DNA of 64,000 bases, from positions 496,001-560,000 of the forward strand of contig CM056877.1 of the NCBI GenBank assembly GCA_029876055.1, given 5' to 3'. Each line of letters opens with the position of its first letter. Position 1 is the stretch's first letter. Positions 10,978-21,443 of the stretch are shown piece by piece. The notes beneath the pieces are model-generated. The model made no database searches. It was given only the letters and a program-made list of their open reading frames with translations, and was not told the origin of the DNA. Position numbers and translations under genes: made by a program. Origin of the DNA: Madurella fahalii (lineage: Eukaryota; Ascomycota; Sordariomycetes; Sordariales).

Positions 10978-11959
10978 AGAGGGGATGGGACGTGTGTGTG
11001 GAAGATTTAGTATTTCCTGCTTCTAAAATCAGACCTCGCGGCTGTGCCATTTCGGCATGCTACCTTGACCGCAACGGCTGTTCATTGCGGAGGTGATTCG
11101 GAGCATGGGGTCGGAGCCGAAACCCACTACCTACCTAGGCAGATCGGAACACTCCACGTTAGTTTCAAGTCCAATGAATCCAAGAAACATAAAGCTTCGC
11201 ATGCAACTAGTTCCCGTCTCGAGAGAATAGCAAAACTTGACTGTGGTTTTACGCGCATCACATGATTAATTAACAGCATATTGGTGATCAGAAGGCCCCG
11301 GAGCTAATAAAGCCCCTGGCAGCCCTTCTCTTTCCCCGAACCTGGTCAAACCCCTAGAAGGGTTGTGGGGCAGCGGCTATGCTACCACCTGACTGGGAGA
11401 CATGCGCCCGTTCGCCCGAGTTCGCTCTATTTCACGTCGGTTACTTCGAGATATTCGAGCGACGATGCTCACTTGGGCGGGTTGGATGGGTTAGGCCGTC
11501 TCCGCGTCTTGGCTGCGTGGGGGTTCCCTGGCGTAGGGTCCAGCCTATCCAATTTCCAGGGCTCGATTGGTAGATAGGGATACGTTAACGCAGACATCTC
11601 GTGCTCGTAGATTGCCGCTTTTGGCTTAAACTACCGCTAGAGATGCTTGAGATGATTCGGCACTACTCTAGAGACGCATTGCCATGGACTCGGGCCTGGT
11701 AGGTCAGAATGTCCGATCTGACATTGCATATCATCCCCGCTGTGGGGATGCTCTTCAGACGAGTGCCTGTTTACGTCATCGTATCGGTGTCCGACGGTCT
11801 CCGCATTCACCTAATGATATCCCCCGCTTATAACCACATCTGAAGCGGATATAAACCGCTGTAAACGGCTGTTCACTAATAGGGTTGAGATTCAGCATTG
11901 ACCACTCCTGAAGCCACAAGTATCCTCCCAACTCCAGAACCACAACATTTACGGTCGCC
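10978..11959. other. intergenic region
   Basis: No gene supported. TATAAACC at about 11850 is a plausible promoter element for the VOC gene that starts at 11960. Confidence 0.45.
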
Positions 11960-12391
11960 ATGCCTCCGAAACTGGGACAAGTCGTCGAGACGGTGCTCTA
12001 CACGACGGACGCGCAAAAGCTCGCAGAGTGGTACAAGGATGTACTAGGACTGGAAGCCTTTATCGAGCTCCCCGCTGTCGTCGGATTTTCCTTGCCAAAC
12101 CACACCATCTTGCTCATCTTCAACCGGACCATGACAACCGAGGATCGCCCTATTGAAGGGCGCGGTGTGATCCCCAAGCACGGCATAACTGGCACGGGTC
12201 TCGGCCAGCATCTATCTTTCGCTTGCTCTGGCGAGGAGGAGCTTCGCGAATGGGAGGAGCATTTTGCGTCCAAGAATGTTGAGGTTATAGGAAGGATGGA
12301 TTGGGAGAGGGGCGGGAAGTCGATCTATATCAAGGACTGGGAGGGGCATGTGCTTGAGATCATGACTAGGGGGGTGTGGTCTGTGTATTGA
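11960..12391 (+). CDS. VOC superfamily (glyoxalase/dioxygenase-fold) protein
   Basis: Intronless 143-aa protein with the two-module beta-alpha-beta-beta-beta VOC fold: QVVETVLYTTDAQKLAEWYK..LGLEAF opens the first module, GTGLGQHLSFACSGEEELREWEEHF the second, and the last strand DWEGHVLEIMT supplies the conserved Glu of metal-binding members. A His in GQHLSF is another potential ligand. The size fits single-domain VOC proteins, which include glyoxalase I-like, fosfomycin/bleomycin-resistance-like and dioxygenase-like proteins. The specific reaction cannot be told from sequence. Confidence 0.85.
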   Translation: MPPKLGQVVETVLYTTDAQKLAEWYKDVLGLEAFIELPAVVGFSLPNHTILLIFNRTMTTEDRPIEGRGVIPKHGITGTGLGQHLSFACSGEEELREWEEHFASKNVEVIGRMDWERGGKSIYIKDWEGHVLEIMTRGVWSVY

Positions 12392-13488
12392 CTGCTCGGG
12401 GGTATTTGCTCTCATCTATGACATCGTTTTCTTTAGCACGTCAATTGTGTGCCCAGTCTCGAAGCCCAACTTCCGAGACAGCGCTCGCCCCCCGTTTAAC
12501 AAGACCTATTCCTAATCACCACATATACTGTCCGTGTCCGGTATCGCTTTTATGCCGACTTGAACTGCATAGATGTCCTTGCCCGGTGAGGGGCCAGACC
12601 GTATCCAGCAACACTCCCAGGTGATTCTTCTCCTCTGTCGGACTGATGATACGGTGTCGCCCCGAAGAAACCAGTCAAACAAGGCCTTGCAGTACATGAT
12701 GCCATATGTATGCTCCCCGGGAGTGAAGGATGAGGTTACAAAAAACGCTGCTCCTGCTCCGTTCCTGTTTAATGCCTCTGTCCAGTAAGCCGACAAGACG
12801 CACTAAGGGCGACACTACTCGTTGCGGCTGTTAGTATAGCAACAACCGGAGCACCTAGGTGTTGGGAAACTCTTCCCCTCTTTTTCATCTTGAACTTTTG
12901 CATCGTAACGGTGTACAGGCCGACAGTTTCAAGTTGCCTCCAGCTCGATCTCGGTTGTATTCTCTTGGCTAATAATTTCCCAAGGTGTCACAGGGACTGT
13001 TACACAACAGCAGCTTTCAGGTGCTTTCAGAAGTCTTTCAATTAGGGTGTGCCGGAATAAGCTAAGAAATCTCACAGCAGAGCTGAAACCCAAATTCTTC
13101 TGTTTCCATGCCACAAACCATCCAGTTTAGTGAGATGTGGAATAAGTCAACATCTGAATATGAACACAAATTCCTAAAACTGCCTTAGGTACCTCGACTC
13201 TGTGAAATTTCCAAACCTTGGACCTGTGGTCTGCCCGGCCAATCCATGTAAATAGGATGACGTCTCCCGTGCCGTAGAACGCCCGGACTGATTATTTTCA
13301 TGCGCCCCGACGAAGCGGATTAAATGCCAACCCGTCTGACAACCGTGCATAGGAGTTTTGGCCGTCGTGGTCGTAGCTCACCTAAGGTGACGAAACCTTT
13401 CTGAACAAATTTCACTTCCCCACTTCCGACTTCCGCCTTCCGGCTCCGGGCTTGGGTACCAACATCAATCAAACCGTGCACCGCAAAA
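12392..13488. other. intergenic region
   Basis: Only short ORFs without recognisable features are seen. Confidence 0.45.
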
Positions 13489-14286
13489 ATGGACCGGATG
13501 CGTTTCATTCCAGGGCCGGAAGCCAAAGATGAGCTCTTCAAGGCCCAGGGCCATATATTCTTTGATCGCCGGACAGCGCTTGACTTCGCTGACGAGTTTG
13601 TTCTCAAAGCGCCGGGCGGCCAGAACGGGAACACCTCGATTCTCTATCAGACCATGTTGACCTGCCTGAGCGAAGGCGACCAAGTCGACATCTGGTTTGG
13701 CCTGCGCGACGCTGATCCGGCCAAGGGCGATGAGGTCGATCCCTCTGGCGAGCAGGTGGGACACACGTGGGCGATCCTACACACAGCTGATGGACGGGAG
13801 AAGCATCTCTGGGAGGTCGGCCGCCGCACACCGCCGCCGAGCGACGCGCAGGCCGTGCGCGCTTTCAATGCCTACCGTGATGCACTGGCCGTGTTTCGCG
13901 GAGAGCAACCGCCCCAGCCACTGCCCATCCCCACCCTTGCCCGGCACACCCAGGAGCAGCGCGAGTGGAACGGCAAGCCCGTCATCTCGCGTGCGCTGGC
14001 GCCTTCCAATTTGTATTACTCCTCCGGCAGGACATGGTTCTTCGTCGATCTGAGCCCACCCGGCGACGTCCAGAGTCCCGCAGTGCTGTCCCGACCGATG
14101 CGGGCATTCGATGCCCTTATCCTTGCCGCGCTGATGACGCTCGTCATGGGACAGCCGCCGCAGGTCTTTGGCATTAGCAGCACCCTTGAAGGCCTGGGGA
14201 AGATGCCTCTAGCATTCACAAGAGCACATTATGAGGCGGATGACCGTTTGGAGCCATCGGCTGACAGGCCATTGCTGGTGATGTGA
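13489..14286 (+). CDS. hypothetical protein
   Basis: Single-exon ORF of 265 aa starting MDRMRFIPGPEAKDELF, with good codon bias and an ATG preceded by CAAAA. It has no motif I can name. The N-terminal 120 residues look like a compact alpha/beta domain (QGHIFFDRRTALDFADEFVL, DQVDIWFGLRD, GHTWAILHTADGREKHLWEVG). A hydrophobic helix occurs near residues 205-220 (FDALILAALMTLVMG), perhaps a buried helix or single membrane segment. The antisense frame also has ORFs, but their composition is that of a shadow. I regard it as a real fungal gene of unknown function. Confidence 0.65.
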   Translation: MDRMRFIPGPEAKDELFKAQGHIFFDRRTALDFADEFVLKAPGGQNGNTSILYQTMLTCLSEGDQVDIWFGLRDADPAKGDEVDPSGEQVGHTWAILHTADGREKHLWEVGRRTPPPSDAQAVRAFNAYRDALAVFRGEQPPQPLPIPTLARHTQEQREWNGKPVISRALAPSNLYYSSGRTWFFVDLSPPGDVQSPAVLSRPMRAFDALILAALMTLVMGQPPQVFGISSTLEGLGKMPLAFTRAHYEADDRLEPSADRPLLVM

Positions 14287-14880
14287 CGGTAGCGAAGAAG
14301 CAGGGGACCGGTTTTGTACCTCTGTGGACCGGCCGGGCGTCCAAGGAGGGTATTCCGTTTAACGCGGAAGGGGTGGAAGAACCCGGGTTGCCAGTCATGG
14401 AGGAACCGCTGGTCAAAAGGTGTCCGAGGCAGCCATTGCCAGGACTGGTTACAAGGGGTCGTATCGCGGTATCTGTTTAGGTTGGGAAGTCTGGGGTGGC
14501 TAGAGAGGGGCCATAAATAGGCTAGTAATAACTCGGCAAATTCGGATCTGTTAACTCTGCTGTCGAGTAACGCCGACGACTACTTTCAGTTACCTAGCGG
14601 GAGAAGGAGGGATACTTATTTATCATTACCTAGACTGTATAGCCCAGCGCTGGCAAATCCGAAACGCTGGTGACACCACAATGCCCAATCAGGTAGCACT
14701 ATAACCTACTTAGGCCATTACGGTGCCCGGCTGGGTGTCATTATGTTACCGGCGCAGGTGCTATTGTCAGTGGTGGACGATACGGCCAGTGTAAGGCAAC
14801 CTCATGATCAAGACCCGCCCTGCACCGGTTAGATAAGGTATTCATCGAGTACCTATTCTTAATTTACCAGCCCATTAGGC
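14287..14880. other. intergenic region
   Basis: Nothing recognisable. Confidence 0.4.
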
Positions 14881-15141
14881 TTGTCGTTGCTCAGCAAGCC
14901 GCACGTCTTCTTCTACAACAAAGGTCCACTCAAGGCGTCCTTCAACATGGACATGCGAGCCACGGCTCAGTTCCTGACTGGTCCGATGGAGTTATTCAGC
15001 CTGCAGAACTTCGGGGCGACTTTTACCGTGCCGGGCATCGTGGCCGTCAGGCTTAGCTTTTCGCGTGTGTTAGGAAGTGTCGAAGGCAGCGTGACACTGC
15101 ACAACAAGGTGGGTGTCCACGTCATTCTCGCCAACTGGTAG
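14881..15141 (+). pseudogene. relic of a fungal chitinase-associated secreted-protein domain
   Basis: The frame reads HVFFYNKGPLKASFNMDMRA, then ATAQFLTGPMELFSLQNFGA, then TFTVPGIVAV and GSVEGSVTLHNKVGV. This pattern (FxN.G, A.F.TG.IELF.L..F.ATFTVPGIV, L.GS.EG) matches, as I recall it, a beta-rich domain near the C terminus of large fungal killer-toxin-like GH18 chitinases and related secreted proteins. There is no ATG, a stop lies a few codons upstream, and no neighbouring exon was found, so this is an isolated fragment. Confidence 0.45.
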
Positions 15142-16053
15142 TCGACTTGGTTAAGGGATTACACTCTTTCCTACCAAACTGGTAGCGATGAATATTCGCC
15201 AACACATCCACTTTTTTTACTTGTCAGTCTACCAGCGTTTTTCTTGCAAATTATTAGGTACGTACTCTTGGAAATAGTGACTGATTCTGTGTATCAGCGA
15301 TTTGAGCAGCAGCTAGTGAAGAATGAAAGCAAAATCCGATCACCGGTTAAATTTACCTGGAGGCTTACCATGATTTGTAGCCTCCGAACACAAAATCTAT
15401 ATCCTTCGCGTTCAGTACTCTCCTAATTGCACCAAAGCCCCAAATAGTAGAAGCTCTGTGTACTGTGGTTATGGACGAGGTCTGCCTGTTTCGATTGGCG
15501 ATGGCAAAAACGGAAAAAAAGAAGAAAGGGGCAGAAGAAGCACAAATTCGGTCGATGACGTCAGAGGCTATCCTGGCGTTCCACAGCGGGAGTATCCGCT
15601 CTGTTCCAGAGGAGCAAAATGTAACGTCTTTGCTGAGGGATGGTCAGAAAACTATTCGGCGAATGCAAAGCCACGTTTCAGGGCGGGCATGCGGACGGGC
15701 GAGTTGTAATTGAGAATGGCAGCCAAGGCATTATCAAAGTGGTAGGGGGCGAGATCCAATGCCGCCCCACTTCCATCGTCATTGATCGCCCAGGGCCCCA
15801 ACCAAGGCAGGTACTCGCGTGCCTGCCTTTGCTTCCTCGCGTTACCCTTTCGCGTTTCGCAGTTCGGTTTCCGGCGCTCGCACTGGACTCGCCTTTAAAT
15901 ATCTCGGAACAAGCTTATCTACAGCGATATTTTGGTTCTTAATCAGCAGCGCACACCCACCTCCGCCATCACGATCGATTCTGCCGCTATACTCCCTCCA
16001 AAACCGGGTGGGACACGAGATACGGACGACGGGAAGCAAGTCCCCGTCTAATC
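15142..16053. other. intergenic region
   Basis: Two overlapping ORFs (about 15465-15713 and 15640-15942) have weak coding look and no known features; not called. Confidence 0.4.
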
Positions 16054-17468
16054 ATGGCGGGCGCCGGCCTGTTGGAGTGTTTCGTCGGGGCCATCCAGGC
16101 CAGCCTTTCGGTGCTCCTGGTGATGTTCTACGGCGGCACAGCAGCATACCTCAACTTGATTGATCGGCCGGGCACGAGACCCATCTCCAAAATATGCGTC
16201 CGCATATTCCTTCCGGCGCTGCTAATCACAAAAGTGGGCTCGGAGCTGCACACCAGCTCTGCCAGTCGCTACCTCGTTATTGTTGTGTGGGGCATCGCCT
16301 GTCACGTCGTCTCATTTGCGATTGGCATCTTTGCCCACCGCGGCCTGGGCATGCCCGACTGGACCACCGTCGCCATCTTGATTAACAACACTACGAGCTA
16401 TCCGCTCCTCCTCATCACCGCCTTGGAGGATACGGGCATTCTGCGCACCCTCGTCGTCGCGGACGAGACGACCCAGGAAGCCATCGAGCGCGCGAAATCC
16501 TACTTTCTAGTCTTTTCCACCATCTCAAACTGCATCACATTTGCCATTGGGCCCCGCCTCATCGATTCCGAGCACGAAGCGGAAGAGGGCGAAGGCAAGA
16601 TCGAGAACGGTGATGCCGGCCCCCCTAATGACGTGTCCGCCCCGGATGTGGAGGCCAACGAGCAAACCCGGTTGCTCCGCCCACAGCCGCGTCCGCTCCC
16701 ATCGTCATTCCCGTCCCGAACTAACAGCTTCTTCCTCACCCGCCCGAACAGTCAACGCCCCAAGCCGGAGCCCAAGGAGGACCATCGGCGGCCTTGGCTG
16801 GTGCCGCCGAAACAATGGGCTCGGCTCACTCCTCGGACCAAGTGGTGGTTCCTATTCATTGTTGACTTCTTCAACGCTCCTCTCGTTGGCGCCATCATCG
16901 GCGCCATTGTTGGCTTGGTTCCAGCCCTCCATCGCGCCTTCTTCAACAGCTCAAGCGACGGTGGCATCTTTACCGCCTGGCTGACGGCGTCTCTGAAGAG
17001 GGTCGGGGGCCTGTTTGTGACTCTACCCGTCGTCGTTGCTGGCGTGTCCCTCTTCTGCTCCGTGCGGGAGGCGAGGCGGAACAATGAGAGCGCCGTGAAC
17101 ATGCCGTGGGGGACAGTCAGCTTCATCCTCTTTGTGCGCTTCATCGCCTGGCCCGCTATGTCCATCCCGATCATCTACCTGCTCGCTTCCAAGACCAACC
17201 TCGTCGGGTCGGACCCAATCCTCTGGTTTACCCTGATGATGATGCCCACGGGTCCTCCGGCTATGAAGTTGATTACCCTCGTCCAGGTCGCGGATGCATC
17301 AAAGGAGGACGAGTCCGTTATTTCCAAGCTGCTCACGGTAGGTCCAGTCCTTGGCTGTCCATCTGGAGATGACCTAACTCTCCACAGATATCCTATATCA
17401 TCTCGCCCATTTTGTCGCTTACCGTTGTTGGGAGTCTGATGGCGAGCCAAGCGTCTATCCCATCATGA
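16054..17468 (+). CDS. auxin efflux carrier (AEC) family membrane transporter
   Basis: Two exons (16054-17337, 17388-17468) give 454 aa. The layout is that of fungal AEC/PIN-like proteins: about five N-terminal transmembrane helices (from AIQASLSVLLVMFYGG), the conserved NNTTSYPLLLITALEDTGIL stretch, a long charged cytosolic loop (about residues 170-265, acidic then Pro/Arg-rich), and about five C-terminal helices beginning with NAPLVGAIIGAIVGLVPAL. The second exon adds ISYIISPILSLTVVGSLMAS and ends in a short tail. Yeast relatives sit in the ER or plasma membrane. The substrate is unknown; auxin need not be transported in fungi. Confidence 0.88.
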
Positions 17469-18363
17469 TGTGTTTTCTAGGTCCTGGGTTCATATCTGTC
17501 ACATTTTGAGAAATATCTCGATACTTCCGGGCCAAGGTAGCAGGCCGGTTCATGCTTGTATACCGATTGTGCGATAATATAAGGTAGAGATGTTCGGGCC
17601 GAAGCCAGGGACTGTATCTATGATGCCCTACGAAGTAGAGAATGACCTAAACGTTTCTTCATTCAGTATCCGCTACTAACGTAATCTGTATACGACACCC
17701 TAGCCTGCATACCAGCTGAATTTTCCCCAATCTCCAGGACGCCAACTATTTCAGAACTCTCAAATCTTCTCCCAAACAACTTTTCAAGTCCTAGACTTCC
17801 GGACGACTACTATAGCTACCTCTCGCCCCCTCCCCCCCCCCAACAAAAAAAAAAAAAAAAAAAAAAAAGAAACAACCCTGCCACGGCCCGAATGAGGTTT
17901 CGATACCTGCCCGTCGACCGCGCAATAGCTTAGGGGGGAAAGACACTAAAGATGGGTCTTAGAAGGCGAGGACTTTCTAGATGAGGTAGGAGGGAATGGG
18001 AGAGTTATTATGTCCTCAATTGTCTAACTAATTAATTTGGTTGATGTCTTTTGCTATGTTGTTCAACTTGAATTGGTCGTAATGTAAGGATTGAATTGTC
18101 GTCGAATTGTATATAAACCGGTGCTAGTATGGGTACAGCTGTATATTATTACGTTAACTACTGCCGAATATACCTAAGGCACCAAAGCCTTTGAGTTTAG
18201 TCACTTATGTTAGCCCAACTGGGATGTGGCTGGCGCAACACAGCCCCACTCGGTATCAAGCGTCCGGCTTGGGCTTCAACCCCGGGATGCTACTGACGCA
18301 GCGTTCAGCTCGACTGCTATGATCAACTAGGCTGATTCCTCGCTGATCCCGCCTGTTCTATCA
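17469..18363. other. intergenic, homopolymer-rich
   Basis: A poly-C run (about 17826-17841) is followed directly by a poly-A run (about 17845-17868). The rest is AT-rich with no gene. Confidence 0.55.
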
Positions 18364-20485
18364 ATGGCGGGCGCAAGAAGCAAGCAGCCTGTCGACGGGC
18401 TCTTCCTCTTGTCCCTGGATGGTGGCGGGGTGCGGGGCCTCTCCAGCCTGCTCGTCTTGAAGCAGATCATGGAGGCCATCGACCCGAAGCACCCCCCAAA
18501 GCCATGCGAATATTTTGATATGATTGGGGGCACTTCTACCGGCGGCTTGATCGCTATCATGCTGCGGAGGATGCGCTTAACCGTCGACGAATGCATCCTC
18601 GCCTACAGCGAGCCCGCCTCCAAGGTCTTCAACAAAGTCAACCATCGCATCAACATTCGGAACGGCGAGACCCAAGGACGATTCGATCATATCGCTCTCA
18701 AGCGAGAGATCAAGTCATTGCTCAAGAGCCACCGGATGGACCCGGAATCCCCGTTGGCGGACCCCGACGAAGGTGGTTCCTGCAAAGTGTAATTATGCGT
18801 GAATTCCTCGCGAGCCCTCTCTCGTGCAAATCCCGCTAGCCGTGTGCGAGTATTGCCGACGCAGCCTGTGATGAACCAGGTTTGTCTGCGCTACAAATCA
18901 ACGGACCAGTCATCCAGTAGTGTTCTCCTTATACTATAACCCAAGGCGAGGAAGCGAATGGTTCCCCACGGTTACCATATGGAGAGCAGCTCGTGCCACA
19001 TCAGCAGCCACCACCTTCTTTTACCCCATCAACATCGACGGCGAAACGTTTATAGACGGCGCAACGGGGGCCAACAATCCAGTCAACTATCTCTGGTCAG
19101 AAGCCGGCGACATATGGGGCGACGGGAAAGGCCTGGACGAGTCGCTGGTGCAGTGTCTCGTATCAATTGGTACCAGAAAACCAGACCTGGGCCCTTTGGC
19201 CCCGATATTGCCGATGTGGGCAGAGCTTTGAGGGTGGTCTCTACCGATACAGAAGTTACGGCGAGCATCTTTCAAAGACACCACTCTAGTTTATTTCAAA
19301 GCGACTCTGCATTCCGCTTCAACGTCGACACCGGCCTCGAATCCGTGCGTCTTCAGGACGTTTCAAAATGGAAGGAAATCAATGCCGCAACCCACACATA
19401 TCTCCAGGGGAGGACACGTTCATCAAGCTCAAAAAATGCGCCTCTAAGCTTCAGCAACGTCAGTGTAGGCCTCCAGCTACCTTAGTTTGGCATGGTTTTG
19501 AACAGTGACTGATTCGCGGACGGAGCATAAAGGGACGAAACAACTCGTCGAAGGTATAACTCGATTTGTCCAACCGTCTATCGCATATCCGAACGATCCA
19601 GAGCATCACATCAAAAGCACTGACTTATTGTGGCTCACTCACACAGCCGTGTACGGACTCTGGGCTTCCAACAGAGCCACGAGCTCCACACTGTGGTATC
19701 TTCTGCCAGCCGACAAACGCGTTGCGCACTCCCGAACCTCGGTTGCCGCATCCGTGGCTCAGTTGCTCCCGTCAGTAGCCAATCCTCACCAACCACCCTA
19801 TTCCGACAGTACGCCGCCAATCTCCCGGAGCTTGTACTTTCAGTGTCGAGCAGAACCGTCGTCTCATGGACTTGGTGATTCTGGTCGAGGACAACATTCC
19901 ATTTCTGCTCGGCACGTCCTGGTTTCTCTGGTTTGCCAGGCATTCCTCCTGGATCAGGATCCTGCCCGATCCAAGGACCTAATTCGCCGTCTCCTAATGT
20001 TGACCCCGTCGGAGCGGCAGGAGGTCCAGAGCGTCATCAAGGACCCGTACGCACTATCCATAGACGATCTATTTAGGCTGCTAATATCTGCAATCGCTAC
20101 AGCAGACAGGCCAGCTAGCATTGCCATCGATAACTTTCATCTCATCCCCGAGACGGAGGTCAAAGCTTTCCTCTCGACCCTCATCTCAGAGTTCGACAAG
20201 CAGTTCCAGCTTGCCGTGAAGAGAATTCCACTCGTTCTATCCGGGCGTTCCACATATCAGTTCACTTTGGACTTTGCATTTGTATCAGCAGTTGACGATA
20301 AGACCGAGTACAACGAATGCATCCGGTCCTTGCACTTTCAAGAATGGAATGCCCAGCGAGATCAGATCGACAATCTGGATGTGGGGACTAACGAATGGAT
20401 CCTGACGCATCCGCAGTATGAAGCCTGGTGGGCGGCGCATAAGGGAGTCCTCTGGATTGAGGGGAAACGGGGTAGTAGCAAATAG
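18364..20485 (+). pseudogene. patatin-NACHT (NLR-type) gene, broken and truncated at the P-loop
   Basis: An N-terminal patatin-like phospholipase is plain: DGGGVRG, the GTSTGG nucleophile elbow and DGATGANNP with the catalytic Asp. It is scattered over three frames: a TAA follows GGSCKV at 18790-18792, the frame changes before 18920, again near 19170-19190, and again near 19410. After the patatin domain, 19505-20485 is open and ends LHFQEWNAQRDQIDNLDVGT...GVLWIEGKRGSSK then TAG. That is the usual lead-in to a NACHT domain, stopping within the Walker A motif. Intact relatives continue with NACHT and ankyrin, TPR or WD repeats and act in fungal heterokaryon incompatibility or innate-immunity-like responses. 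Here the rest is absent and a transposon remnant follows directly. Not functional as it stands. Confidence 0.8.
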
Positions 20486-21240
20486 GTTTTGGCGCGCTGT
20501 TTACAGAAAAGAGTAGGCCAGGGAAAAACCCGTAGGTACCCGAATAGGTTAAACCCGTTGAACCGTGGATAGGCCGGGTAGGTACCCAGATGTATGTAGT
20601 AGGTAGGTAATGTACATGATAAGCGAGCGCCTCGGATAAGCGAGCGCCTCGGATAAGCGAGCGCCTCGGATAAGCGAGCGCCTCACTTTTTCCTACCCTA
20701 CAACAACTATCTTTAATTACAACATAACAATACTAGGAACTAACTATAATTACATCAGAAACAGCTGAATCAGATGATTCTGCAGCCTCCCAGCAAGTAC
20801 GGGCATTATGGCCAGGCTTGCCACACACACCACAGCACCGAACCTTCGTACGACCCCCCCCCCCCTGTACTACTACCATCCGGCTGTGTTTCTTCTACTA
20901 CCTCCCCACCTATGGCCTTCTTGGCCAGTAGATCCTGTACATCTTATACAGTAAGTGACCCCCCAAGCTGTACACGTGTTTTTTTGGCCCTCCGTCGCTT
21001 ACTTAGTGCCTCGTTGGCCTTGCGGAGCGAAGAGACCTCTGACCGAAGAAGGGCTACCTGGTGCATTACAGCCATCGTACCTTTGGTAAGCTGGTCAACA
21101 GCAGCTCCCCGCGAACAAAACCGATACTCCCTCTCGTCCTCATCGTGACAGACTGGTAGTTGAAACGCTCCACGCATTGTAATAAGCTTTGCAGCTACTT
21201 CCAACACCCCTTCTGAGTAACAGGTGAGCCATCGAAAATT
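20486..21240 (-). mobile_element. truncated pogo/Fot1-like DNA transposon remnant
   Basis: On the minus strand 21207-20733 encodes the end of a fungal pogo-type (DDE_1) transposase: VALLRSEVSSLRKANEAL, SKRRRAKKTRVQLGGSLTV, then a TAA (20946-20944). After a frame change in a 12-bp C run (20854-20865), a zinc-knuckle tail CCGVCGKPGHNARTC follows. The DNA-binding and catalytic parts are missing, so only the 3' end survives. Towards 20486 the noncoding end includes four copies of a 17-bp unit. It abuts the broken patatin-NACHT gene. Confidence 0.75.
20618..20685. repeat. 4 x 17-bp tandem repeat
   Basis: The unit GATAAGCGAGCGCCTCG is repeated four times with one terminal mismatch, inside the noncoding end of the transposon remnant. 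Subterminal repeats like this are usual transposase-binding or slippage products. Confidence 0.9.
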
Positions 21241-21443
21241 CGGGGGGTTGCTCGAAGGAAGGCCGCTGATTTAAGACGGCATGGCAGCTCGAAGGGGCTC
21301 CAACAGCGCGTGTGGGGGTTCAGCTCGGGTTCTTCCTCAGCTGACTTTCATTCCCCGCTTCCCCGGCTGTGCATCCCCCGGCTACTTCGACACATAGAAA
21401 CTCGGCACACGGCAGCCGCTGCTTTTCACTGTTCCATTGCAAA

